Below, one piece after another: positions 33,581 through 46,140 of a stretch of 64,000 bases of DNA. A model generated the notes under the pieces. That model saw only the letters and a list, made by a program, of their open reading frames with translations, was not told where the DNA came from and did no database searches. Position 1 is the first letter of the stretch. Every line of letters starts with the position of its first letter. The stretch comes from Bettongia penicillata ogilbyi (Eukaryota > Chordata > Mammalia > Diprotodontia > Potoroidae), in assembly GCA_023548195.1 (NCBI GenBank), contig JAJHZJ010000014.1, forward strand, positions 14,298,718 through 14,362,717. The letters are read 5' to 3'. Made by a program: the position numbers and the translations under genes.

Positions 33581-36500
33581 ATCCTTAATATGTACCTAGG
33601 TTTTGTGTCAAACGTGGAGGATACAAAGAAAGACAAAAACATAGTCCTTATCCTCAAAGAACTTACATTCTAATGGAGAAAACGACATATAAAAAAGAAA
33701 TATGCAGTGTAAATGGAAATTGTCAGGATCCTCATGCCAACACAGATCCTCTTTCTACTCCTCTCCTTTTACTATTAAGACATCATGTTTTCCACAGCAA
33801 AGGCCCAGCAAGTGAACTGTGCCCTGAGCTTGGCATAACAACAATTCTTTGCTTTCACCCTCTGGATGAACTCTGCTGTGGTCCAGAATTGTCTTGTACT
33901 GGCCCCAGGTGGCCTCTGAGCTTGGACAAACACCTGTAGGAGCCATGTTCTGGTCATGAAGCCTTGCAATGTATCAAACTCGTCTCATTGTTGCTGTTAC
34001 CCCCTCATTGTCATATGGCTATTGCTCATTGTTATATGTATCAAGGTTTGGCTTCACTAAAGCTGGTCTCCTCCTAGAGGAGATTCCGGCATGTGTGTCC
34101 AGTTTTCCCCCTCCCAACAAAATAAAGAAAACTTTTTCTTATGATCACTGTTAGCTCTTTGTTTTTATTTTATTTCTTAGAGTTAACTGTGGTTGTGATA
34201 ACCTGTGTCAGCTCTTTGCTATTTTCAAGGTTAACAGTGGTTGCATAACCTCTACGACTTGTACGTTATTTATTTTCAGAGTTGATTATGTCTTAGAAGG
34301 AGGGATCCAGCACTGAGGGAAGGAGTAGGAATGGGACCTCTAAAGGCTTCTGAAGTGTTGAATGAAGTCAGGAAAGCCAAATGGAGGTGAGCAGGAAAAA
34401 CATTCTAAGGATGAGTGATAACCATGAAAAAAGGTATGTCCTTTTTGTGAAATAGCAAGTGAGCCAGTGTGAGTGGTTTACATAGAGCTAAGTAAAGAAT
34501 AAGAAGAGTGGAAAGGTAGAAGCTAAGCTGACAAGGGCTTTCAATGCTAATATTTGATCCTGGAAATAATAAGAAGCCACTGGTGTTTATTGAGTAGAGG
34601 GACTGACATGGTTAGGCCTCTACTTTAGGAAATTCAATTTGACAGCTAAGTGAATGGGTTTATTGGAGCAGGGAAAGACAGATTAGAAGCAAGAAGTAAT
34701 GGAGGGCTGAAGTAGGGTTGTGGCTATATGAGTTAAAAGGCTGTGCATACCAGAGATATTGTAGATATCTAAATGATATAATTTGGTAATGGACTGGATG
34801 TGTAGGGTGAGTGAGAATGATGAGTTGGAGATGTTTCAAGCCTGACAAATTGGTAGGTGGAGAACCAGGATAAAACAGTGTCACAAAAACCTTAGATGGA
34901 GAAAATATTGAAGATGAAAGTGATTAACAGTGTCAAAGACCTCAAAGAGTAGCATGAGGATTGATAAAAAAAAAAAGACACTAGATTTAGCAATTAAGAG
35001 ATCATTGACAATTTTATAGAGAATAACTTCAGTTGAATGATAAGAGCAGAAGCATGAGTGTTTATATAAGAGTGAGAGGAGTGGATGAATCGAGGGAAGA
35101 CAAGGAATTTCTCCCCATGAGGAGAGCTATAGGACAATAGAAGGATGGACAGATTAAGTTGGGAATTTTTAAGGATAGGTAGTACGTGGACATGTTTGTC
35201 AGTATCAGAAAGGAACCAATAGATAATGAGATTAGAGATGATAATGCGGGCAATCTGCTGGAGAAGAAGGAGGAAGATATCTGATGTGAGATGACGAAGA
35301 ATGAAGAAAATGGACTCAATTCTTTGTGTGATGTATGAGATGAGGTCCTCAGCTGAGAGGATGGGCTATAGGAAGTTTCAGGAGGAATGAAAATAGTTGG
35401 AATAGTCATTGTGATGAGTGACATAGTGAATTGATTAGGAAAGTGTAAAGGAATTTTGCTTTTCTGCCGTGAGAGCCCAGTTGAGGTTCAATAATATAAA
35501 TTTGTAGTGGACCCAGTCGGCATGGTTTCATAGATTTCTCCAATTCTGTTCAACAGCACAAAGTAGTTGAGTAAGTGGAAGATAGGAATATCCAGGAGTG
35601 GAGTTTAGTGTGACTGTCAGTAAGACAAGAAGGGAAGTGATTTGAGTATAGAGTTGAATTGATTCACCAAGAGGGAAACCCTACATGAGGGTAGCCAGGG
35701 TTGAGGTGATGGCTCAAGGATGGTCTCAATACCCTTTTAAATATAAAAAAAAACTAGTTTAACTTGCACTTGAGGAAGGGGTTAAGATATTGCTTCTACC
35801 ACAGTCTTGGAAAGAACTGACATGTAGGGATTGCAGGGCACATACAGTGAGGATGAAAAATAGGATTATATGTAAGGCATAGAAAAAATATACGGATAAA
35901 AGATTATGATTGCATGTAGGTAATTTTGGGATTTATGAACATGAACATGGGACACTTGTTTGATAAATGGAAGATCAAGATCATCTATCTGTGTATAGCT
36001 GAGGAGTATTAGTAGAGTATATCATGAGAATTAAGTAGACTGTGAAACAGTGAGTTAATGGCTTTTGAGGGAGTATCAATATGTTATGAGGACAAGAGTT
36101 GGGTTCCATAGAAAAACTGAGGTAAGCAGTAACCTCATTGAAGAGAGAAGGAGAATATCCTACAAGTCTGTGTCTAGCAGTTACCAGAAATTTGATTGTT
36201 TGATAAATTTGAATTGATGAACCTCAAAAGATGAAAGGTTACTGAGTGATGATGAGAGGGACAATCTGGAAGTGACAGTGGATGAGCAAGGAGTATTCTG
36301 TATGAGTGAAAATACAACCCGTATTGGAAGGGACTGGCTTAGCTGAGAGTGAGTAGATCTGGAGTGAGACACTGGGTAGGTGGTACTGTTGAGAGGATGA
36401 AAGTAAGGGTACTGCAGGATGGATAATGGGGTTTATGCAGTGACAACCAAAGGTTCAGAAACACTGGGATAGGGAAAGTATGAGGGGATGAGAGTATGCT

Positions 36501-36850
36501 AACCCACTGAGGAATGAGAAAGCTAGAGAAAGGTCCACTGAGGGACGCAGGAGATTGGACTTTTCAAGGTCCAATGTCAGGCTAGGTAGTGATGTCCTTT
36601 GAGACTCTAGAGGACCTACTGCACAGCATAGAGGACAGTAAAGGTATGCCTTGGGGGGAGTCTGGAGAAGCAGCAAGCTTTGACAGCCTATCTGGTCCTG
36701 TGATAACCTCCAAGCACTGGAGAAAGGACTGGGAATAGAACAGAGGCTTTGACGCAAGTAGCCTGGATCTAGGACTGAAGTCAGGGCTCCCTGGGAAGGC
36801 CCTGGAGTGAAGAGGCCAGGTGCTTTCTTAGGAATTCCTTATTTAAATGA
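33581..36850 (+). repeat. Unclassified long interspersed repeat, copy B (interrupted by an LTR)
   Basis: The left part at 33,581-33,720 (AAAGAACTTACATTCTAATG) and the resumption near 34,310 match copies A (10.7 kb) and C (37.2 kb). The right part (GGAGAACCAGGATAAAACAG, CAGTGTCAAAGACCTCAAAG, TTAGCAATTAAGAGATCATT) belongs to the later section of the same mammalian-type repeat. It reads purine-rich on this strand. Ser/Leu-rich minus-strand frames (for example 35,062-35,424) have no domain I recognise. The right boundary is uncertain. Confidence 0.5.
33721..34300 (+). mobile_element. Candidate solo LTR of an endogenous retrovirus
   Basis: The block begins TGTCAGGATC at 33,721, has a U3-like region, an AATAAA at 34,121-34,126 and a T-rich continuation. 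It splits an older repeat, as expected for a later insertion. Its right end holds two imperfect tandem units of about 60-80 bp starting near 34,147 and 34,207. No gag/pol/env lies next to it. I could not find a convincing target duplication. Confidence 0.5.
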
Positions 36851-37240
36851 CTGGCATTACAGTTTCTAATTCTCTTAATTCAGAAAGCAGGTAAGATAAT
36901 GTTCAGAGATCAGTTACAATTAACTTTATTTTCCTTTTCAAAATGTGAAATTTGAAACATAGAAGTTTGATTATGAATGGCTGGTTAAAATATTGAAAAT
37001 GAAGAATTTATATGCATAGCTATACAATTCCATAGAACAGTTAAAATGGATTAATATACAAAAAACTCATGGCCCCAAGTGTCCTAAGTTGTGTTATTGA
37101 TGGAAACATTTAAAATCCACTTCTAGTAAGTTTTTGAAGAAATATTTAATTTAACTCTGTGATTTTAAAGATATCTTTAGATTTTCTTTAGTCACAGATT
37201 TCCACAAAAATCAAAGCAAACAAAACAAAGCTACTAGTTT
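36851..37240. other. Unassigned AT-rich DNA
   Basis: No gene or repeat recognised. Confidence 0.45.
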
Positions 37241-39240
37241 AGTACAGTCAATGAGCCTTTATTAAACACCTACTATGTGTGAGGCATTGTGCTAAAAGAG
37301 TCAAAAAAACAATTTCTGCTCTCAAAAAGTTTATGGGGAACTAATGGGGGAGAAAAGCAAACAAATATTTACCAAAGAAATAGAAAGTAATTAAGAGGTA
37401 AGACACATACACAAGATACAGTAGTCAATGACTATAGTAATCTAGTGTTTGATAAATCCAAAGACTCTAGCTTCTGGGATAAGACCTCACCATTTGACAA
37501 AAACTGCTGGCAAAACTGGAAAATAATATGGTAGAAACTAGCATGGACTAACATCTTTTACCCTATACTAAGATAAAGTCAAAATGGGTACACAATTTAG
37601 ATATAAAGGCTGATACTATATGCAAACTAGAAGAGCAAGGAATCATTTACCTATCAGATTGATGTAGAAGGGAAGAAATAAGGTATAGCTCAAATAAGGT
37701 ATAGAGAACATTATGAAATGCAAAATGGATAATTTTGACTACATTAATTTGAAAGGTTTTTGCACAAACAAAGCCAATGCAACCAAAATTAGGAAGCAGA
37801 AAACTGGAAAAGAATTTTTACAACTAATGTCTCTGATAAAGGCCTCATTTCTAAAATATATAGAGAACTGAGTCAAATTTAAAAGAATACAAATCATTAC
37901 TCAGTTGAGAAAGGGTCAAAGGATATGAATAGGCAGTTTTTAGAGGAAGAAATTAAAGCTATCTATAATCATATATGAAAAAATTCTCTCAATCACTATT
38001 TATTAGAGAAATGAAAATCAAAACATCTCTGAGGTATCACCTCACATCTCTCAGATTGGCTAACATGACAAAACAGGAAAATGATAAATACTGGAGAAGA
38101 TGTGGGAAAATGGGAACATTAATATGTTGTTGGTGGAGTTGTGAACTGATCCAACCATTTTGGAAAGCAATTTGGAAAACTGTGCATACCTTTTGACTCA
38201 GCAATATCACTTCTAGGTTTGTATCCCAAAGAAGTAATAAAAACAGTAAAAGCATCCACATGTACAAATATATTTATAGGAGGTCTTTTTGTGGTGGCCA
38301 AGAATTAGAAATTATGGGGACGTCCATCAACTGGGGAATGGCTGAACAAGTTGTGGTATATGAATGTAATGGAATATTATTGTTCCATAAGAAATGATGA
38401 GCAGGCAGACTTCAGAAAAATCCTGAGAAGACTTGAATGAACTGATGCTGAGTCAAGCGAGCAGAACCAGGAGAACACTGTACGCAGTTACAGCAACATT
38501 GTGCTATGAACAACTTTGATAGACTTATCTCTGCTTAACAATGCAAAGATCTAAGACAACTCCAAATGACTCATCCACATCCAGAAAAAGAACTATGGAG
38601 TCTAAATACAGATTGAAGCATATTATTTGTTCTTTCTCTTTTTTTTCTTTCTTTCTTGTGGTTCCTCTCATTGGTTCTAATTCTTCTTAACAACATGACT
38701 AATGTGAAAATGTTTAATATGAATATACATGTAGAGCCTGTATCAGATAGCACACTGTCTTTGGGCGGGGGGAGGGAAGGATGGGAAGAAAATTTGGAAC
38801 TCAAAATCTTATGGAAGTGAATGGTGAAAACTAAAAACAAATAAACAAAGGAGTTAAGGCACATCAGTGGAGTTGAGAAAGGCTTCCTATAGAAGATGAA
38901 ATTTTAGTTGGAATTTGAAGGAAGCTAGAAGGCAAAAATGAGGAAGAAGAGCATTCCAAATCTAGGGGGGACAGTTTGAGAAAATGCCTGGAGATAAGAT
39001 GTAATGTTTTGTTCATGAAGAAGCAAAGAGACTAGTGTCACTGGACTGAAGAGTATGTAGAAGGGAGTAAGGTCTAAGAAGACTGGAAAAGGTGGTGGTG
39101 GAGGTTGTATCATGAAAGCCTTTGAACATTGAACAGGATTTTACATTTGATTTTGGAGATGATAAGATGCTACTAGATTTTATTGAGTAAGACGGTGGCA
39201 CTTTAGGAAAATTACTTTGGAGGCTGAATGAGGATGGATT
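37241..39240 (+). repeat. Unclassified long interspersed repeat, copy C (interrupted by L1)
   Basis: Left part 37,241-37,410 (CCTTTATTAAACACCTACTA, ATTTCTGCTCTCAAAAAGTT). Right part 38,848-39,240 (GAAAGGCTTCCTATAGAAGA, AGCATTCCAAATCTAGGGGG, AATGCCTGGAGATAAGATGT, TTGAACAGGATTTTACATTT). Together they match copy A, with an L1 between them. Confidence 0.6.
37411..38847 (+). mobile_element. 5'-truncated LINE-1, plus strand
   Basis: The 3' part of L1: the ORF2 C-terminal region from about 37,411 (same sequence as 62.59-63.7 kb and 8.57-9.7 kb), then the 3' UTR with a G-rich patch at about 38,760-38,790 and an A-rich end AAACAAATAAACAAA. A similar pair of sequences flanks it (AAGAGGTAAGACACA before, AAGGAGTTAAGGCACA after), a plausible decayed target-site duplication. 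ORF2 fragments contain stops. Confidence 0.85.
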
Positions 39241-39373
39241 GGAGTGGGGTAAGACTTATGTTGGGCAAACCTACTTGCAATATTTCAGGCATGAAATGAC
39301 GAAGACTTGTACCAAACAGTGCAGTGTCAAAGGAGAAATGAGGATATTCAAGAGATGTTGCAAAGCTTTTGTT

Positions 39374-39497
<124 letters not shown>

Positions 39498-39817
39498 CTA
39501 CATGAACAGAAATCTACATCATGGAATATGGAGCCAATTAAGTCCTAGAAGTGGGTTTGTCTTCTTTTAGGGTCAAGCCTCCTTACATTGTAGGTAGGAA
39601 GAAAGAAGCTGTGTCAGGAAAATACAAATTCTGCTGCACAAATCATCTCTCAGTAGCAAGGTCCTAAGATTCCCCTAGAGGACTTTCCAACATTTAAATG
39701 CTTATGGAGTTTATACTGGGCAATTCTGACAAGGACAATACTGAGAGAGAAAAGGAGGAAAGGAAAAACAAAACAAAGCAGAAATGTACAGGAGAACAAA
39801 AGCCAGAAATCATAGAC

Positions 39818-40080
39818 CTATCCTCCCCCTTTCAGGGGGGACCACATCTCACGTATGACAGTCCAGTCAATATAGTAACTTGAGCTCATGGTAAATTTCC
39901 TAATGCAAGTTGGTGACAATGAACAGAGCAGCACCAGGATTATCAGACCCACAGCAGCAAAGAGGATGGCATCTGCAATATAATTGAAGATTCTTTCTGA
40001 TATGAAGTAATAGCAATGAGCAGGAGCAGCTACTGAAGCATTAGAGACGCCTTTGCACAATAAACAATTCTTCATCATTC
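39818..40080 (-). pseudogene. Endogenous-retrovirus envelope transmembrane relic (C-terminal end)
   Basis: A minus-strand open fragment of 86 codons has a hydrophobic membrane-span-like stretch of about 20 residues (isoleucine/leucine-rich, at roughly residues 37-55), followed by a short basic tail. That is the layout of the C-terminal end of a retroviral transmembrane envelope subunit. It lies downstream, in minus-strand orientation, of integrase-like sequence at 41.8-42.5 kb, the correct order for a provirus. The family cannot be named by eye. The surface subunit and fusion peptide are not recognisable. Confidence 0.4.
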
Positions 40081-40670
40081 ATCAGGATCATCTGTAGTAA
40101 AGTGGCTAAAAGGTCATTTGCCTGTTCAGTGCAATTTGTCCCTGGGTCTGATTCGATAGTGAATCTTTCTGTACTGCCTGTGTTCCTTGTATCCTGTATA
40201 CCTGCACCTGTCATTGTTGTTGAGTCATTATAATGCCAATGTGATACCCATAGCAGTTGCTATGAATGTGTATGCATATTTCCATGGTAAATTCACAAAA
40301 ATCACTCTCTTCCTCAAAGATGAAACCAAGATATTTATTCAGATACCAGAAAGCCAAATCCACCATAGTAACCAAGTTCATACACACCACCTATCCACGG
40401 AGCACCAACACCCCCAAGCCTTTCCTCCATTAGGCCTCCCCACAACCTGCTCCTGTAAGCAAAATTCCTTTCTCACTCAAGCTTGCTGTTCTGCCTCAGT
40501 TCTGCCTCCCTCTCTCCCAGCTCTGCCTCACTCTCTCTTCCTGCTCCATCCATTCGGTGAGCTCCTCTCACCATCGGCTTTATGTAACCCAAGCTATGGG
40601 CTGGGCCAATGCTCAAAGCAGATCACATAGACCTATTAAAGGGTAGGGAAGATCTTCAAATTCCTTAGCA
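40081..40670. other. Probable ERV-associated DNA, unclassified
   Basis: Lies between the envelope-like relic and the RTE fragment. It includes a C-rich stretch (40,400-40,570) with CTGCCTC repeats. I see no intact frame with a known domain. Confidence 0.35.
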
Positions 40671-41335
40671 TTATAGTCATTTAGTAATGTCTGACTCTGT
40701 GACTCCATGGGCCATAGCACACCAGGCCCTTCTGTCCTTCACTATCTCCTAAAGTCTGTGCAAGTTCATATTCATTTCTTCTGTGATACTTTCTATCCAT
40801 CTCATTCTCTGTCATCCCCTTCTCCTTTTCCTTCAATTTTTCCAGGCATCAAAGTCATTTCCAGTGACTCTAGTGAGTCCATTATGTGGCCAGAGTACTT
40901 CAGCTCCAGATTTCTCTTTACAGTGAATAGTTAATTTCTTTAAGTACTGACTGATTCAATCTCTTTGCTAAGAGACTTTCAAAAGTCTTCTTTGGCACTG
41001 CAGTTTAAAAGTGTCAGTTTTGCAGCTCTCAGATTTTCTTATAGTCCAACTCTCACAGTCATACATTACTAATGGAAAAAAAATAGCTTAGGCAATATGG
41101 ACTTTTGTTGGCAACATGATGTCTCTGCTTTTTAGTATGCTGTACAGATTTGTCATAGCTTTCATTGCAAGGAAGAAGCATGTTTTAATTTCATGGCTAC
41201 AGTTGTCATCTGCAGTGATCTTTGAGCCCAAGAATATAAAATATGACACTGCATCCAATTCTTCTGCCTCTATTTGCCAGGACAAAGCAGCGATCGAGGA
41301 GGGGACCCTGTATCTATACATACTCAATATTTCCT
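40670..41335 (-). mobile_element. BovB-like RTE LINE 3' fragment, minus strand
   Basis: The minus-strand fragment at 41,088-41,327 includes FLGSKITADDNCSHEIKTCF and ILKSRDIMLPTKV, landmark residues of the C-terminal part of BovB/RTE reverse transcriptase. The 3' portion toward 40,690 includes the reverse complement of GGCCCATGGAGTCACAGAGT, typical of BovB 3' regions. Frames downstream are broken. Its position suggests insertion into older retroviral DNA. Confidence 0.85.
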
Positions 41336-41396
41336 GGCTCCCCTGTCAAAATTTCTCCTTTCCTTGGGGTGCCATAAAAAGGATGATATCTAATCT

Positions 41397-42700
41397 TTAG
41401 AGGGTTCTGCTGAACTTTATCCCCTTCTTATGCAGGGCCTCAGGATTGCCACGCAGTAAGCTAAGGGATCTCTCCTCCCTTCCATGCAAATTCATAATCA
41501 CTGTAGTTTTGCAGTGACACTTTACCACTCCCATATCATTAGAAAACAAGCCACCTCCCAAAAATTTTGCCCCATAGAGTTGGTCCAAACTGTCCCTGTT
41601 GGAAAAAAAGACCTGTCAATTGAGGGGGACCTGAGCCATTTCCTTAGGGAGCTTATATTGGACAGATTTCCCCAAAGGTGCAGGGGCTTTGAGATTTGGG
41701 TGATCCTACACAGGTAGTGAAAGAAAGAAGGCCTTTAGAACAATGTCTTCAACAATGTCTAAAATATTGAACAATATCTAAAAGCAGTCCGTCCTTGTCA
41801 GGTAAGTTTTCTTGGAGGCCAGAAGCAAGAAACTTCTGGACTCTCCCTTATTGAGAGTAGTGTTAATTTGATAAGGACATGATTTTTAAGAGGTAGGATA
41901 CCAAATGATGGTTGTCAGGGGAATGGAGATGAAACTGTTGTTCCAGAAGCACATTCTAAAGTTCAGTAATGCCAGCTGTCTGAGTATAGTATGGGATGTG
42001 GAAAACCAGTGCCTATTGTGGCAGGAGGCCCAATCTTGGATCTCTTTTGAGGTAAAGTTGGCCCCAGAGGGAATAGTGTAGGCAGGTCCATAAAAAGGAA
42101 ATTATGCTCCATGAGAGCTTTGAAGGCTACTGCTACCAGTCATTCTTCTGTCTTATGACTTTGATTTCAGTAAGATACAGTACAACCTCTGAATCAGATC
42201 TTATTTCCATTCCTAGACCCATGAATTTCTGGCTACAGATGGTTGGTTCTCAACACTCTCAGGAGAGCTCCCTTCACTTGTGCAATCACCCTCTCTATTA
42301 GTTTTCCCTTGGCCTTCAGTACTTATTTCTTAAATGTCAAGAGATCTGTCTGTAATTGCTAAATGCACTTTACCGTTTACTTTTAGTCTTATTATACTGG
42401 CAGCTCAAATCTGCAGAATGGTCAACAGTTAACCAGGAAATGCTGATGCTCTCAATATCTAGCCTGTTAGCTTATTCCAACATGTACTGACTGGGCTAAT
42501 TGTACTTCATCAATAGGAGCTTGCTCCCTGTTCCACTGAGAGATTTTCTCACTCACAACCAGAAGGGTTCTAGCAACTGGGCACCACCAGGAGGTGTCAG
42601 TCCATAAGATCAACTTCAGATTTGTAGTGCCTTTCCCCCACTTTGACCATTGTTTGAACCAAATTTCATTAGAAGCTAAATAGTGTCAGGACTGGTTAGT
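41397..42700 (-). pseudogene. Endogenous-retrovirus pol (integrase)/env relic
   Basis: On the minus strand, broken frames at about 41,960-42,200 carry integrase-core features: a phenylalanine-histidine-isoleucine-proline motif followed by the glutamine-threonine-alanine-glycine signature at about 41,968-42,000, preceded by a segment resembling the second catalytic-aspartate region. Further upstream (to about 42,700) the DNA resembles the connecting pol region. Stops interrupt every frame. The region between 41,397 and 41,760 may be envelope or pol-env boundary and is not assignable. Confidence 0.5.
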
Positions 42701-42739
42701 TCTTATATGGGAGATTATCCATGAATGCCAGGTGTTGTA

Positions 42740-42965
42740 GACTCAAAAGAAGAGGCATCGTAATGTAATAGATAAAGAACTAATCTGGGATTTAGGAAGA
42801 TGTAGGTTCAAATCTTAATTCTGATTTATTCTGGCTATGTGACTCGCCCCTCCCTCCCCAATTCAGAATTTCTTAATAGTCTGTTCTACTCACTTAACTT
42901 CTCTGTGTTCTGTTCTACTGAGTGACATATTTGCAGATTGTAAAGACTATGAAACTGGGAGTAGG
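42740..42965 (+). repeat. MIR relic, plus strand
   Basis: TAATGTAATAGATAAAGAAC, GATGTAGGTTCAAATCTTAA and TTCTGGCTATGTGACTC form a diverged MIR/tRNA-SINE head. The tail is poorly kept. Confidence 0.55.
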
Positions 42966-44550
42966 TGAGACAAAACTTATAAGGAAGTGTTCTTACTTTG
43001 CTGCTCTTTTAGGAGGTATGAAGAGGTTCTTCCATCAACTTGATATAATTACAGGGTGGCTAGTCATTGATTAGCTAAATACTTTTCCTGACTTTTAAAA
43101 AGCAAACTAGCTGGTCTTTGGCTCTGGTTCTTTCCTGACCTGGCATTAGAGAAGGAGAAGTTACTGAGAGCATCTGGGTGGAGGAGGAACCTTCAACTCT
43201 GTCTTAGTCAGAGCCTTAAGAAGCCCAGAGCACATGACCCTATGTTTGCTTTTGTCTCTGTTTCTGTTGTATTGTCTCACTGAATGCTTTGTAAAGGAGA
43301 TTGGATATTACTGTGAACTGTTAGCTTCAAAAAGTCAGAGCAAGTCATGCGAAGTCCTGGAGCTAGAGCTTATATTGGAATTTTCTAGAAGCTAGATGGT
43401 GGTGAATAGTCTTTAGAGACCTACTGGCCCAGTCACACAGTAGCAGAGATCCTATCTATTGGCTATGCCATATTTGGAAACGAACTTAGGTGTGTGGGAA
43501 GTGGTGAATGCTATGTAGAAACTATATTAAATCTATGTCTGCTCTCTCCAGAGACTGAGATGGTATAGGATAAAGAATACTTCCTAGGTATTGAATAAGA
43601 TGTTTGTAACTTCTGTTTTGCTATGTATTTGTAAAAGCTTTAAAAAAAACAGGCAGACATTCTAAGAGAGTCATCTCTGACAGCAGGGAGGAACATCAGT
43701 TACAGAGGAAAAACTTAACCCTTGAGAAAGAATCATTCTTGAACTTTTCCTTCCAGAAAAGTTCAGCATACAGGGGTAGGATTTGTCTTCTCCCCGTCGA
43801 CAACGGTATCTCACAGCAGAAGAATTCAACCAGTATAAAATGTAGTGTCCCAGAGGAAATAGGCCTTACAAAGTCTAGCTTTGAATTCTAGATAAGCTTC
43901 AGAGGGTAATACGCAGGTCCAGCAACCTGCACAAAATGATTGGCTCAGTAGTTACAGTGTGCCTAGGAAAAGCAGCATGAAGATACCATGAGAAAATTAC
44001 ATCAGGGTCCTGCAATGCCAGAGGTGTGAATTACCTTGGTCACACATGTTTCCTTTGCCTTGGTCACACGTTTTTCCTGTCCATATGTCCTTTCTTCCCA
44101 CTGATGCTGTGCGTATTTGTGGGACAGTGGAAGAGTATGTCCAAGGTTCACTAGGGGAATGTTTTTCTACTAGTACTGACATTTCAGTAAATAGCTAATT
44201 GTATCAAATGGTTGACTAGTAAAGGTGAATGTAAAGCTCATGAGCTATAGTTTTAGGAGTGCACACAGAATAACTTTGAACCTAGAGACTTAACCTGCAA
44301 ATGAAAGTTGGGGGAGATAAACCTCAGGGAAAATTCTATATAACTTTAGAATTAAACTTGGAATTTCTAGTCTTTATATTTGTACCATTTTTGCTTAAAA
44401 AAGAATTTTGAATTGCTACATTATTTTGAAATTATTCTTCATAAATTTCAAAAAAAGATTGGATAAAAATAGGGAACAAACTAATATTAGATTCCTTAAA
44501 TTTTTATTTTAGGACACTAAAGTTACCTTTTAGCATTTTGCTACATGTCA
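42966..44550. other. Unassigned intergenic DNA
   Basis: No coherent coding frame. There is a short near-duplicate (CCTTGGTCACACATGTTTCCT / CCTTGGTCACACGTTTTTCCT) at about 44,033-44,075. It could contain further old retroviral DNA that I cannot recognise. Confidence 0.4.
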
Positions 44551-44559
44551 TGTTGACAA

Positions 44560-44795
44560 GTAGGTGTTGAGTGGATAGAGCACTAGACCTGGAGTCAGGA
44601 AAACCTGTGTTCAAATCTGGCCTCAGTCACTTATTGGCTGTATGACCCACAACTTAACTGTATGCTTACTTGTACAACTTCTGTGCAATGAGCTGGAGAA
44701 AGAAAAGGCAAACCACTCCAATGTCTTTGCCAGAAAAACCCCAAATTGGCTCATGAAGAATTTGGATACAAAAACAGTAAATGTTATGTTAAAAC
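44560..44795 (+). repeat. Mar1-type SINE with RTE-like tail, plus strand
   Basis: A head with GAGTGGATAGAGCACTAGAC and CTGGAGTCAGGAAAACCTGT, then GGCAAACCACTCCAATGTCT, GCCAGAAAAACCCC and GGCTCATGAAGAATTTGGA. The same family occurs on the minus strand at 12.08 kb. Confidence 0.8.
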
Positions 44796-46140
44796 AATTC
44801 ACCTCCTAAAGATAAATCCTTTTACTACTAGAAAGTTCTGACTTTCTTAAAGATCAGACTCACCATTTGCATAGCAAAGCTTTCCATTTAACTCTGGAAA
44901 AAAGATTCCTCAATACAAATCCTCAATGGTCACATCTCCACAAGTGGTTACCCAGTTTACGCTTGAAAAATCTCCCGCTGTAAGGGGCTTTTAGGACTTA
45001 AAGGTATAAAAAACAATCTATGCTTTATTTACTTACTTATTTCTTTTTGATACTTTTTCCAAAGCAAGCTCAATTCAGACTTTGAAAATGATTCATTACT
45101 CTGTGAAAAATATCCTCATAATCATCTGAATCAACACACAATTCTGAAGTGTCCAATTTATGCATGACATCATTATATTTTTTGTAACATATGGAACAAA
45201 TGCCTCTGAGATAGCTTACAGTTAAGGAATAAATACTGTTGAAATGTGACATTTTATCATTTGGTACAATATTTTGAACATGCAATGCTTAATACATGTT
45301 TACTGGATAAATTAATTTGGAAATGTGGGAGAGTAAAATTTATAATTTATTTATTTAGACATAGTTTTTTATCTTGGGAAGACATTTAAATATTTTCCGT
45401 AAATACTTTAGCTATGTTTTTAGGACTTCACCTTGGAGCTGTTGATACTAAAGCTGATTTTTAAAAAAAATCTTATATTTTTTGCTTTCTTTTCATTTGA
45501 GAATATATGAAAATGAAGTACAGAAAAGGAATATGCCCATTTTACCCTGCACACTTGAAATGAAACTGCATGAGGTAAAATTTCTAAGCATCCTTAGCTC
45601 CCTCACACTGGATCTGCTATAAAATACTTGTTTTTCTTTGTTAATTTCAAAGTGTAACATATATCAGGTGGATAAATTGTTAAATGATGTGATATACTTT
45701 TATAGCTTGCCAACAATGTTCTGGTGCTATAAAAACATACAATTAAACATCACTCCTACCCACAGAGCTGCATTTCCAGTGTTCAAATATATATCATTAG
45801 GCAGTTAAGTTGGCATCTTCCCATTTGACTTGTAATAATTATTTTTTATATTTGGGAATTATCCTTCTATGTAATTATGTGTGATACCTAAAATATCTTT
45901 CATATTATAGTATAATTTTCTTGTTACATGTGTTTAATAACTCAGCAGTTTACTTACTCAGGAATGTTGCATTGTATAGACAGACTTAGCTATGGATCCC
46001 AAAACAGGGATACTCTCACATTTCACTGAATTAGCCTAAACTCTTCTTTCTCATTTGTGTAAATGCTCATCTCACTTTAAATATGTATTAAATATAAATC
46101 TGTAGCATATGTGTTTTCTTGGATGTGGAGGGGAGGATGG
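44796..46140. other. AT-rich unassigned DNA with a 71-codon minus-strand frame
   Basis: No repeat landmark recognised. The minus-strand frame 45,070-45,285 has a less biased composition than most chance frames (it includes an ICSICYKKY stretch), but no start context, exon structure or family is evident. Treat it as probably non-coding. Confidence 0.35.

Noticed and set aside
35062..35424. 120-codon minus-strand Ser/Leu/Pro-rich frame
   Set aside because: Lies within an interspersed repeat with purine-rich + strand. No recognisable protein domain.
40187..40630. 147-codon plus-strand frame with Pro/Ser/Leu-rich second half
   Set aside because: Adjacent to retroviral relics on the opposite strand. 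Composition-driven, with no domain recognised.
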